NCBI GenBank assembly: GCA_024291935.2
Contig: CM044321.1
Coordinates: 60,196,985-60,260,984, forward strand
Reading direction: 5' to 3'
Length of the DNA: 64,000 bases
Source of the DNA: Okapia johnstoni
Lineage: Eukaryota; Chordata; Mammalia; Artiodactyla; Giraffidae
Part shown: piece after piece, positions 23,829 through 45,800 of the stretch
Layout of the letters: each line of letters begins with the position of its first letter
How positions within the stretch are numbered: the first letter of the stretch is position 1
Translations under genes and position numbers: made by a program
Notes under the pieces: model-generated
Database searches by the model: none
What the model was told of the DNA's origin: nothing
What the model saw: only the letters and a program-made list of their open reading frames with translations

Positions 23829-23875
23829 CGGAGACCCTCACCCACACCCGGAGACCCTCACCCACACCCGGAGAC
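23829..23875. repeat. 20-bp direct repeat in the divergent promoter
   Basis: Two perfect tandem copies of a 20-base unit (23,829-23,848 and 23,849-23,868) are followed by the first seven bases of a third. Each unit contains a CCCACACCC run, a CACCC/GT-box-like motif that Sp/KLF factors can bind. The functional meaning is inferred. Confidence 0.9.
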
Positions 23876-24611
23876 GGGCCTGAAGTGCCTGAGTGTCCTC
23901 GGCCGAGCTGAACCCAGGCGGGGGGGCCCGTGCCCCCTCACCGATCTCCGCTACCTCTTGGACCGGTGCGCTCTGGCCCCGGTCTGTCTTCAGCCTTGGG
24001 CGTGTGCCAAGGGAGAAAAGGAGCGAGGGCGAGCCGCGTAGACCCGGGCTGGAGATGCAGATCCCCAGGCTTGCCCACTGCCGGCCGGGAAGGTGCGGCG
24101 TGGCGGGGGGCCACCGTCGGGTCCGCTCTGCGCAGCTCCCTCAGGGGCTCCGCGCCTGACTCCAGGGCGCCGCGGATCCGAAACGCTGCAGCTGCTGCGG
24201 TTGTGAACTCCGCACCTGGAAAATCGATCCCAGACACGCAAGAGCCTCCCATTGGTTCCCGACCGGCGGCAGGGCTCTAGAATAGGGGCCGGGACGCCAG
24301 AGCGGGGGCTTCGGTGGGGGGAGGGGGCCGAGGGCGGGTGCACCGACTGTCCATCACAGGCCACGCCCCCCAGGCCCAACTCCCCCCACGGCTCCGCCCA
24401 CGAGGGGGCCGGGACCCAGGACGCCACGCGGAAAACATGTCCACTCCCCTGGAGATTCTATTGGCTGGAGGGCCGTGGGAAGCTACTACCGGCAACTAAT
24501 TGAGGTGCACAGTCGACCTCGTGTGGGCCGGGGGAGTGCCGCAAGGTTCCTCAGGAGCCAATAGAGAAGAGGAACGACGAAGCGCTTCCTGAGTTCGAGG
24601 GTCGGCGGAAG

Positions 24612-34703
<10,092 letters not shown>

Positions 34704-34789
34704 AGATGTTTTGTATACTATGGTTGGATACCTTCATATGTTAATATTTTTCTAAACTCATTCCTTGTTGTGATAAGGTTAGTCTTATC

Positions 34790-35010
34790 CTGACTCTTTT
34801 GAAAAGACCCTGATGCTGGGAAAGACTGAATGCAGGAGGAGAAAGGCACGACAGGATGAGATGGTTGGATGGCATCCACTGACTCAATGGACATGAGTTT
34901 GAGTAAACTCTAGGAGTTGGTGATGGACAGGGAGGCCTGGCGTGCTGCAGTCCAGGGGGGTCGCAAAGAGTCGGACATGACTGAGCGACTGAACTGAACT
35001 GAACTGATCC
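34790..35010 (+). repeat. BovB LINE 3' fragment, just after the ALG11 stop
   Basis: 'gaaaagaccctgatgctggg' to 'actgaactgaactgaactga'. It starts about 90 bases after the TAA, so it would form part of the ALG11 3' UTR. Confidence 0.9.
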
Positions 35011-35769
35011 TTATGCAAGGCCCTTGCTTATCCATAAGCAAGGCCCTCAGCAGTATGTACATATAGCCAAGGTATTTATTTCAATGGAAAAAGGCAAAAT
35101 TACCTAAATAGGAAAGGTAACCTTATATAGTTTAAATGTAAAAATTTTAGATTAGGGCTTGGGCTCAAATTCTGAAAGAAAAGAAACAATTTTAATTTTT
35201 GTATAATTCATTATTTTAAAAATTCTATTTGTCAGGTTACTTCAGAAACTAGGAAAGAGAATTTCCCTTTAGAAAAAACAGAAATGTTGGAAAAAAACTG
35301 GATGACTGATAATTGATTAGTACTTTAGAATTGTTTTGACATGTTGGGAACACAAAAAAATTCTGGTACATTTAAATTCAAACAATATTGTGGATAAACT
35401 TTTTGAATACATCTAATGATCCTCTTAAAAGAACAGAAACTTTAAGCAGGCTTAATCATGTTCTGAAAGCAGACAGTGAAAAGACAGGCTGACTGTGATC
35501 GCTCTGTGGGTATGCCTGGGCATGTAAGTGACCCTTTCCATCACTAGTACTTGTGAAAATAATTTTCTCTTCAGTGGTGTCAGTATGGTTTTATGGCCCT
35601 CTCATTATCCCTTAACATTTTCACATCCCAGAGGCTAGAAGTCAGCTTTTTAAAGTCATTTAAGAGGTCTGAGTCAGAACATTGCGATAAGTTGTTTTTC
35701 AGATGGTGATGATGCAAGATGGGGAGCCAGCCACACGGTCAGCATCATGCATTGTAAGGTGACAGGGTG

Positions 35770-35995
35770 GCAGTTTGCACAGAGCACTGGACTGGCACTA
35801 AGAGTAGCTGGACCTGGCCTCAGCTTCGTCATCTACAAACATCTGACCTTTGACGCAAAAACTGCTCCTTAATTTTTCTGAGTCTCAGCTTCTTTCCCTG
35901 TAACCTGGGGATTATTGGCTGTCCTCACTGCCTTTCATAATTGTAATGAAAACACAAAACATAGAAGGTATGTGAAAGTAGTTTAAAAATTATGA
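35770..35995 (+). repeat. MIR SINE
   Basis: 'cagagcactggactggcac', 'ttctgagtctcagcttc', 'cctgtaacctggggattattgg'. It is interrupted near 35,840. Confidence 0.65.
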
Positions 35996-37308
35996 AGTTA
36001 CTTTAATTAAAGGTAACAATAGGTGGTAAATGTCTTCTGTACTCCTGTCTTTATCAGTGCATTATGACCCTAGGTAAATTCTTGTTACTAAGCCATAATT
36101 TAACAGGACTTCTATCCTGAAGAGCTGATAACTAGCATGGAAAAATGAACATATGTGTGTGCAGATATGGTTATTGAGAGCTACAACTTTCAGCATTTGC
36201 TCCACACATAATCAGTTCCTTCTAGTTCAGTGACTTGACCTCCTTCACAGTCTGACACATCTTTGTCTTAGGGGCATGTGAAAGAGGTAAACTTTTCCTT
36301 TCCAGTCGCCTCTTGTCCATTCATGGAGCCAGCCAGCTTCATTATCTGCTTCCAGTTACATCGTTGATTTGTTGTCTAAAGGCCGTCTTCTGTCATCAGA
36401 CCAAAAAGCACCAAAACAGAGTCCAGGGATGTTGACATACCAGAGTAGCTTTGTGCTGGAGATTATTCAGTTTAGAAAAGAAAAACGTGGAAACTGGAGC
36501 TGGAAGGAGCCCCACAAATTCTCTAGTCTCATTTCTCTTATTTTCACATTTACAGACCAGAACAAGGTAAAGAACTTCAGTTCCATCAGTATCCCAGAGC
36601 TGTTTAACAACAAAATCAGGATTACCACCTGGATGTAAAAAGCCCAGTGCTTTTTCTTCTCTTATAGCTCTTCTTTGAGATAAGATCCATGACCATTGCC
36701 CACTCAGCCTACCCATCTACCCAAGAGAAATCATAGGACTAAAGATAAAATGGACAGAGCAAAAGTAGAGGGTGTAGTAAAGGAAGAAAGGATTCTGAAA
36801 TTTCACAAAATATTATTTAAACTCATTTCTTCGAAATGGTTTTCATTTATCACAAACAGCACTGAAAATATAATGTGCATATATTAGTGTGTTCTCTTTC
36901 AGTATTCCTAATGCAGTATTAAATGTTTGTTTCTGAATACCTGATGTGAAGAATGACAAAGCAATGTATCAGCTACTGTCTGTGTGGAGAAACTGAGTGA
37001 CTTTTAATTCCTATAAGATGTTGCTTTTCAGTGGTCCATACATGCTGTTTTGAACCCACAGCACTGGTGACTCACATTTTATTTCCAGTTGTGCGTAATA
37101 AACTATATTTACATATTCTTTGTATAGTAATCTAGTTGTATCTTAAATATTATATAGATTTAATAGGTACAAAATCTATTTGTATCTAAATATGATTGAA
37201 AGAAGTGGTTTTATTATCTTTCTTTTCCCAGTATGGTGCCTTTATAGTCTCCCAGTTCACATAGTCTCCCACCCCTCACATAGCCTCTCAGTTGTGATTT
37301 ATTACCTA
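35996..37308. other. Probable ALG11 3' UTR and flank, repeat-poor
   Basis: I recognise no interspersed repeat. Stretches such as 36,900-37,110 look UTR-like and include AATAAA. In human a UTP14C retrogene sits near this position; no such frame exists here. Confidence 0.45.
37097..37102 (+). terminator. Candidate ALG11 polyadenylation signal (AATAAA)
   Basis: A perfect AATAAA lies about 2.4 kb after the ALG11 stop in repeat-poor sequence, followed by T-rich bases. Another AATAAA is near 37,739. An ATTAAA overlaps the stop codon (34,697-34,703 area) but would leave almost no 3' UTR. The site actually used is not determinable here. Confidence 0.35.
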
Positions 37309-37425
37309 CTGAAATGGCAACCCACTCCAGTATTCTTGCCTGGAGAATCCCATGGACAGAGAGAAGCCTGGCAGGTTACAGTCCATGGGGTTGCAAGAAT
37401 CAGACACAACTTAGCGAATAAACCA
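37309..37425 (+). repeat. BovA SINE fragment
   Basis: 'gaaatggcaacccactccag' to 'cacaacttagcgaataaac'. Confidence 0.88.
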
Positions 37426-37799
37426 CCACTACTATTTCCAAGTACCCATGCCAAGAATATTTTTTAAAGAAAAAGTTTTTAAAGGCAAAACAAAAACTAT
37501 CTTGTCTCATGTACCCACAAGAAAAGTAGGTTGTCAGGTTTAATAGATTTTTTTAATGAATATTTCAGACATGTAAAATACTGGAGAGCTTCATACACTT
37601 TAATAATTTCCATGATAATTTCCATAGTCATATTCTAGACAAAATTACGAGATAGGGGCCAGTGTGATTATCAGTGCTTTGAGAATATTTGTGTATTTAA
37701 TTATACAAATGTACCCTAGACTCCAGAACTATGATATGAATAAATAAGTGAAAGTGTGTCTGCTAAATCTGTCAGTGGGTACAATGAAAAAGTTACTTT

Positions 37800-37998
37800 C
37801 CACACCACTGTATATAAAATACAGCTAACTAATAAGAACCTACCGTATAGCACAGGGAACTCTACTCAGTACTCTACCATGACCTATATGGGAAAAAAAT
37901 CTTAAAAAGAGTGGATTTATGTATATGTAAAGCTGACTGACTTTGCTGTACTGCAGAAACTAACACAACGTTGTAAAACAACTACATTAAAAAATTTT
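37800..37998 (+). repeat. L1 3'-UTR end
   Basis: 'tatagcacagggaactctac', 'gaccta.atgggaaaaaaatc' and 'cagaaactaacacaacgttg', A-rich tail. Confidence 0.8.
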
Positions 37999-38319
37999 TT
38001 TAAGTTGCATCCATTAAACCACAACAAGAAGCTGTGCATATTTCTAGAGTCAAATTATGCCCCTATGATTTACCCTTCGTCTCCACTATTCTTCTGCTGA
38101 TTCTTACCCTCTTTCCCCACCCTAATTAAGGCCGCCCTTGGCTTTAGAGAAGCATCAGTTCTGGTAGGCTAGTGCTGTGTGCTCACTTGGATCACACATA
38201 ACTATTACAAGACACTTAGAAGGGAAGTTAAGGGTTGATATACTTCTTGGTATCATTTAAAGAATGATCAAGTTGATATATACATACATAGTTACCGAGA
38301 CACATGATTTTTCTAACAA

Positions 38320-38325
38320 TTTATT
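38320..38325 (-). terminator. Candidate NEK5 polyadenylation signal
   Basis: TTTATT on the plus strand (AATAAA on minus) lies about 1.27 kb after the NEK5 stop. It is the first clear AATAAA I found on that strand downstream. The intervening UTR would contain the LTR at 38.9-39.4 kb. Confidence 0.3.
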
Positions 38326-38900
38326 CTGAAGACACACAGGTCTGATCAATAGTTTCTTTGTTTTCTTGGTTCGGCAATGTATCAATGTGCCATTTTAGTT
38401 TTACTTTCATTAAAGACCAGATATTGCAGTCAGAATTCCACCACTTAGCTATAACCACTCTGTCCTTCATAACAGCAGATACAATAAATCAGAGTTTCTA
38501 CTAAGCTCCAGACACACGTTCAACACTGGGATTGTTATAATTAATACAAAAGAAGTTGAAGTCTAGGTTCCTATCTCAAAGAGCTTACAGTCTTAATAAG
38601 AAATGGTATTAGTATTTTTCAATTAAACATTTCTGGCACTGGGCTAATGACTATATATAAAAAAGGCCATCATGAGAAATAAAGACCAGATACAGTCCCT
38701 GCCTTCCAGAAGTTTCTACACTTGAAACTATTAGAGAATAATTCAGTGAGACACTAACATGATTCTTTGGTACACAATTCCTCTCCTGGCTCAGTTACCT
38801 TACTTCCATCAGTGTCAACATCAACTTCAAAAAAGCATATTCAGTATACTCTAAGAAATGTTTTATAAAATAACAGATTATTATTTTAAATGAATGAGTC

Positions 38901-39390
38901 TGTATATTAGTTTTCTATCACTAACAACAAATGACCACAAACTTAGTTAAAATAACAAAAATGTATTATCTTACAGTTCCGTCGGTCAGAAGGCTAAAGT
39001 GGATTTCATGAGGCTAAAATCAAGGTGTTGGCAAGGCTGCATTCCTTTGGCAGGCTTTTGGGGTGAAAGCTTTTCCAGTGTCTAGAGAGAGGCTGCCTGC
39101 ATCCCTTGGCTTGAGGCCCCTTCCTCCATCTTCAAAGCTGGCAGCATCGAGCTGAACCCCCTCAGCGGCCACCTCTCTGGTTCGCTTCCTCTTCCACCTT
39201 CAGAGATTCTTGTGCTGACACTGAGCCCACCTGAATAATCCAAGATAACCTCCCTATTTAAGGTCAGCTGGTTAGGAATCTTAATTCCACCTGCAATGTT
39301 AATTCCCCTTTGCCAGGTAAAAATATATTCACATCTTTGGGTGTGCTTGGGGTGGGGGAGTCATGTTACTCTGCTGACCACATACATAAT
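38901..39390. mobile_element. MaLR-type solitary LTR
   Basis: It begins 'tgtatattagttttctatcac' and contains 'ttacagttccgtcggtcagaagg', 'ggccccttcctccatcttc' and 'cctttgccaggtaaaa', a familiar mammalian MaLR-like order. It lies within the presumed NEK5 3' UTR or flank. Confidence 0.65.
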
Positions 39391-39589
39391 CTGAAAGATT
39401 TCTTAATAGAAATGTTAGAGTAAAACTATGAATTTCTAAATTCAAAAGTTAGTCCCACTGTCTAAATTGAGAGAAAAACTAATAAAGCCTTGGGATTACT
39501 GGAAAACCCTTACAATAAATGAATATTTATGACGTTCCCAAAGAGACACTATAACACATACAAACATCCCTTAAGAAAAAGTTCAACAA

Positions 39590-39860
39590 TCACAGTTGAA
39601 TATTTTGACTGGTGGTTGATATTCCTTGATCTTCATCATCAATACAAATTTTGTCATCAGATGGAATAAAAATACTCTCCAAACCTCCATTTAATTCTGA
39701 GTATTTCTGCGTGCCTATCCTCTCTGTTTCTTCTAAGTTTCCAGCATCTTCAGAAGAACTAGAAACCTCTTCTCTTTTTTCTGCCTCATTGAAAGTAACC
39801 AGTTTTTCCAGAGATTCTACTACTTCATTTCTCAATTCATCTTCAGATTCTTCAAAATTT
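39590..39860 (-). CDS. NEK5: NEK5 exon L, terminal coding exon of the long form
   Basis: The acceptor TTATTTCAG precedes 39,860. The first base completes a threonine codon, then [20 protein letters not shown] follows and the frame runs 89 residues to TGA at 39,590-39,592 (...TTSQNIQL). The peptide is acidic and serine-rich with a short amphipathic helix. The long overlapping open frame that continues to 40,051 is intronic above the acceptor. Confidence 0.78.
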
Positions 39861-42800
39861 CTGAAATAATAAACAGTAAAAATATACTTTGTGGTATCAA
39901 AACACTGATGAAGACATGTGAAAATGTGTCCCTTCTTAAGCCCCCACTCCCCAACTGAGTAATATGAAAGTTGCTTTTTCACCCAGGTAATAAGTTGTTT
40001 ATCAGTCTGGTTTTTCTTAGGATGATTAACATCCAGTGTTGGGAGAATCAATATTTTGTTAGGCTGGACCTGTGTTCTACAACCTTTATGATATTTGTTA
40101 CAACTGAAGTGACTTAGCAGCAGCAGCAGCAGCTTATGTTTAAAAGAAGAGGCAGGAAGAGAAAAAAGATAATGAAATGTCTGCCATACATTGAGCCCTT
40201 CCTATATTCCAGTCACTGCCCTAAAGCACTTCACATATACTGTTTCATCTAATAATAATACTTGAGGTAGACATTATCATCATCAATTTACAAAGAAGCT
40301 GGGCTCAAAGAGATTTTGAAGAAGTGCCCAGGGTCTCACAGCTACTACCCAGAGACCCACCCATTCTGAAAGGGTAGAAATTGGACACGACTGAGCGACT
40401 AACACACACACAGGCACACACTGGTCTCCTTAGCTGGGTCTTTGAGGCTATCTTTGATGCCTCGACAGCAGCATTTTAAATTTTTACCATTTTTACTATA
40501 TTCTGTGCTTCATGTAGGCATCTGTGAATGATCTACTTACGTATCATCATCATCAGATCTTGGATCTGGTTGTTCTGCATCTACTTCAAGGTCAGAGGCC
40601 ACTTCCACCTTCCCCTTATCTTCTTCCAGTGGTCCCACTGGTAAATAAATGACAGAGATTAAAGCATCCCAGCCTACACACCTCACGAGGGGCATGCACC
40701 TAGCGTTTTATATTGACCATCAGCCACAGTGGTAAAACCTTTGAATAATTCCAGCAAAGCGGAGAATAAGATAACAATGGACAGCAACTATTCCACGTTG
40801 CACTGAAAGTAGTAGGCAACACAACAAGGGAAGAAAAAGGGAGTGAGAGGAATAAGCATCAGAGATGAAGAGACAAACTAACCCCACTTTGGGGGTAGAA
40901 GCTTTGATTGTACAGAAAATTTAAGGAGATCTTGTAAAAATGTAAGACTTGGCAACATTATTTGTGCTCAGTCGTGTCTGACTCTTTGCAGCCCCATGGA
41001 CTGTGGCCCATCAAGCTCCTCTGCCCACAGAATTTTCCAGGCAAGAACACTGGAGTGGGTTGCCATTGCCTGCTCCAGGGGATCTCTCCGACCCAGGGAT
41101 CAAACCACTGTCTACTGCATCTCCTGCATGGGCAGGCAGATTCTTTACCACTAGCGCCACCTGGGAAGCCTGCTAACATTATTGCACCACCCTTCACTGT
41201 TTTTATACACAGTATTCAGCTTATGGTTACAGTAAATCACTGATGTCTGCAGGGAAAACCCAAAGCACCCACCCAAAACTTTATCTTTTTTTCTGGTGAG
41301 AGTGGAGGTGAGGGGGTGAATTCATTGTTGTTATTTAAAATGTACTTTTGTTCCTCTTGGGGAAAAGATCAGACTGAAGATAGTAAAATATTTCATTTCT
41401 TTATAGGAAGCAGCATCCCCTCAACAGCTCTAAGATTTCAATGATTATAAGGTACACTTATTTTATACACTAATAACAAAGAAAACATTCCCAATAAAAT
41501 GGCACAATGTTTTATTAGCCCTTAAAATTTATATTTTATAAATATAATTACTGTAAGAACTCTTTTAGTCTTCCTTAAGCACACATCTGGAGAAGAGAAT
41601 GGCAGCCCACTCCAGTATTCTTGCCTGGAGAATCCCATGCACAGAGGAGCCTGGTGGGCTATAGTCCTTGGGGTGACAGAGTCGGACATGAGTGAGCAAC
41701 TAACACTATACTACTACTATATAAGCACACATTTTTAACCTTATGTCACTCTTATATATTCATAAAAATGAAAATATAAGGTGGAATTAAAAGCAGAGAT
41801 ATTTTTGTAAACTGTTATATGACAACTCATGTATACACTCACAAGTAGAAATTTCACCACACTGTAATTAAATATTTACCTTTTTTAATGAACACAGTTC
41901 ATCTCAAATCATAGCTCGTATCACTTCCTAAAGTGCATTAAATAAATGAAGTAGATTCATATATCTCATTTATGAGGTAGTTTGGCTACTAAACAGTCAG
42001 AGTAGTCTTCTTGATATGGGAATCTGATGGTTTTATTTTTACTTTCCTGTCTCAAGAAGGCAATTTTAGGAGGCTCTTATTTTTGTTTAACAGGATAGAA
42101 GAAAGAATGAAAGCTAACTACAGAAATGTAAATCAGCTGTTATCAGGATGTGCAACTATGATGTTACCAAGGCAACTGTGTAGCCTGAAAACTGACACAA
42201 GAAAAACAGGGGTTACCTTCCCACCAAGGATTCCCTTGGAGTGGCTAAACTATAAACAAAACTACTGACCTGAATTAATTATGCACATGTTAAAAAAAAT
42301 ACTTGTCCTCCTTAAAACTGTAGCTTTTACTAGTAAGATTCATTTAAAAGGATTTTATAAAGTCTTACTATTTTAAATTTTCAAAATTGGGACACGGAGA
42401 CATAGAGAACAGACTTGTGATCAGAGTGGGGGAAGGAGAGGGTGGGATAAATTGAGAGAGTAGCACTGAAACACATATATTATCATACGTAAAACAGCTA
42501 GTGGGAAGTTGCTGCGTAACACAGGGAGCTCAGCCTGGTGCTCTGGGTCAACCTAGACGGGTGGGATGGGCTGGGGGGTGGGAGGGAGGTTCAAGAAGGA
42601 GGGGATACATGTATCCTTATGGCTGATTTATGTTGTTGTAAGGCAGAAATCAACACAACATTGTAAAGTAATTATCCTCCAATTAAAAAGACAATTAGGA
42701 CTAATTAAACATGTACTTGATAATCTTTCACTTTTAAATGGAATTTAGAACAAGATGCATCAAGGGAGTTTATTTTCAAGAAACTGGATGTTTAAGCTAA

Positions 42801-45800
42801 AGAATCTGACAGAGGATATATGAATCGCAGTTAAATCTATGACAATGAATCCTTAAATGCCTTTATAAATGTGTCTATTACATGTGTAATCAAAGTTATT
42901 AGAATTTACACATGCAGACAGTCTTCACAAAGAGTCTACAGAACCGTAAGAATAATTTTTAATGTTGTAATTTCCTCATCCAACTTGATAGCAATACGGC
43001 CATTGGCAAACCCATGCCTTTACATAAAGTGATAGTAAAAACTATGCTATGGCTGAATTCTCATTCACAGAGACATGGTCACCTACTAAGTTCTGGACAT
43101 GGTAGCAGGCACTACGGATAGAGAGTCGGAGTGAAGTGGTGATCAAGACAAAGCTCTCAGAAGCTTATAGCCTAGCAAGGAAGAAAGCTATTAAACAGAA
43201 AATTAAAGTGAACTTGATTTTTATGATCAGAGAATTAGTGTCTTGTGGGATACGAAGCAGGGAACCCAAACTCAGATGAATACAAGGGAGACAAGCCCCG
43301 ATATTTTCTCAAGCACTTAAACCAGTGGTTACCTAAGACTTCCCTGGTGGTCCAGTGGTTAAGACTGTGCTCCCAATGGAGGGAACCTGGATCCAATCCC
43401 TGGTTAGGGAACTAGATCCTGCAAGATGGAACTAAAACCCAGCCAGACAAAAGGAAAAAAAAAGATTTTAAAATATTTAAAAAAATAAAACAGTGGTTGC
43501 CTGTCAGTGGTACACAGGCAGCAGTTTAGCTGAGATCCAAGTTTTTTATAGCAATCAATAAAAAGTCAAATAAAATCACTACTACATCTTCTTATGGCCT
43601 GAATTTACATAATAAATATTATAATAAGGAAATGTATTTCATGCATTTAACCAATATTTGAGTGTGCACAAATTTCAGTGTGACACTGAATGAATGTGAA
43701 ATTGTCAGAGGTAGCGAAAAGGAAAAGTCAGACAGTAGACAAATTTGAGGAGTTACAGAAAGCTTGGTAGAATTTTTTGGATTAAAGGGAGCATGTCAAT
43801 CAAGTTACAGGCTCTTGAACTCATTCATCGAAATTATTAACTTATTAAGAATCTCCTATATTCCAGACACTTTTGCCAGCTCTGTCTGGCAATACAGGGA
43901 AAAGTATGGCGGGAAGGGTAACTGCTGATAAAACATAGCAACAAAAGTGAGCAGGAGTTCCATCAGAGAGGAATCTTAAGGGAGAATTACTTTGGCAAAA
44001 GGAGGAAGGCTTGCATTCTAAACAGAAGGAAGATGAGAAGTGCCAGCGGCTCTGACGTTCGTTGGGAGGGGCCATTTGCTCTTAAAGGCACTTAAGAGTC
44101 TGCAGAATCTGGGTTTTATCTGGAGGGTGAGGGAGAATCTTTTGCAGGATTTAAAGCAGAGAAAAGACTTGGTCCTTTTTAGTATCAATATTATCTGGCA
44201 GGGGTGCAGTGTGTGTGTGCATGCTTAGTCGCTCAGTTGTGTTAGACTCTTTGTGACTCCATGCATGAATCATAGTCCACCAGGCTCCTCTGTCCATGGG
44301 ATTTTTTCAGACAAGAAAACTGGAGTGAGTTGCCATTTCCTCCTCCAGGGGATCTTCCTGACCCAGGGTTACAACTCATGTCTCCTGCGTCTCCTGCATT
44401 GCAGGCTAATCCTTTGCTGATAAGTCACCAGGGAAATCCCAGGAGTGCAGAGGGATAGCTAAAGAAAGATGACCAGAGACAGGGAGTCAAGCTGGCTACT
44501 GGGATTACAAAGATGAGGTGAGGCCAACCAGAGTTAGAAGCTGAAAGACCAATGAAAAGTCTAGCCAGGGACTTCCCTGGTGGCCCAGTGGCTAAGCCTT
44601 CTGCACTCCCAATGCAGGGGGCCCAGGTTTGATCCCTGCTCAGGGAACTAAATCCCACATGCTGCAACTAAGAGCTTTCATGCTGCAACTAAAGATCCTG
44701 CATGGCAAAATCAAGACCCGGTACAGCCAAATAAAAAAATAAATATTAAAAGAAAAAGCACGGTTGGAGTGGGAGGGAGCGCCTGCTCCCTTAACAGGTT
44801 ACAAAAGAAAATACCCATGCTTTGCTTTGAACACCACCCTGATAGGCAAGTTTCTATCTTGCGTCCCATTTGTTGGATCAATTACTCATGTATGCCTAAT
44901 GTAAAGCTGTCCATGCAAAAATACAGTAAGTTCATGAATAAATTCATGTGGCATGCAAGATCACATGAAGAGTTTTCTATGACTCTTTCAAAGAATTGCA
45001 GGAGCAAATGCAAGAAGATGCATCATCACCATCAGCATGTCACCATCACAGTGTCCTGAAAGATGGGCACCTCCATCCTACCTGGTCTGGGACCCCAGCC
45101 CTTGGCCTCCAGCCTAATCCAGGCCAGCCCAAAGCTTCCTCCCAACACCCCAGCCTCCAGCCCCATCTTACAGACGATGCCTTTATCCCAGGATAGAAGG
45201 GAAGGAAGCTGATCAACAATCAGACTGCAGCCTGTGATGTGAAGTTACTAGAAAGAAAGCCTCAAAGACAGAGAACCATTTTTTCTCTCTCTCCCCACCC
45301 TCTCCACCCAAGCCTTGAGTTTTAAGTGTGGCAGCTGAGATAAGTCATAATATCGAAGGACTCCATCTACTCAGGGACCCTGGCCCCTTCTACTGCTCCT
45401 AGATTTTAGTCATACCGTCTTTCGCAGTCTCTCAGGTGGGTGGATCTGCAAGTCCTTCCCACCTGAAATATTCCTTCGTCAGTAGAATGCCGTCCATTCT
45501 CTAAGACTCACCTTTCGCAGAGATTCCCCTTTTCTTGCACTTCACACACCGGCAGACTCACTCCTCAGAAACAGGCAGCTATGCCTCTTGCATTCTTCTC
45601 AATACACTTTCCTGTTGTTCTTTCACTTTGTAAGCACTCATCAGCCTCCATAACTCTCAGGTTGGTACCCAGGCCGCCCTGCCCCCTCAGCCTCGCATCT
45701 CTGAAGCCCCAAAGCCCCGGCTGTGCAGTGTTCTTTGTTTGACACCTGCCTGTCCCAGATGGCTTTTCTCATGGCAGTTCACACCAGATCCTCACTGTGA

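Noticed and set aside
39861..40051. Extension of the terminal NEK5 exon toward 40,051
   Set aside because: The acceptor TTATTTCAG at 39,861-39,862 gives a frame that continues exon K; the extension has no related residues.
44769..45059. 96-codon frame with a histidine-rich end
   Set aside because: The histidines come from a CATCAC-rich patch; there is no homology or splice support and the sequence is intronic.
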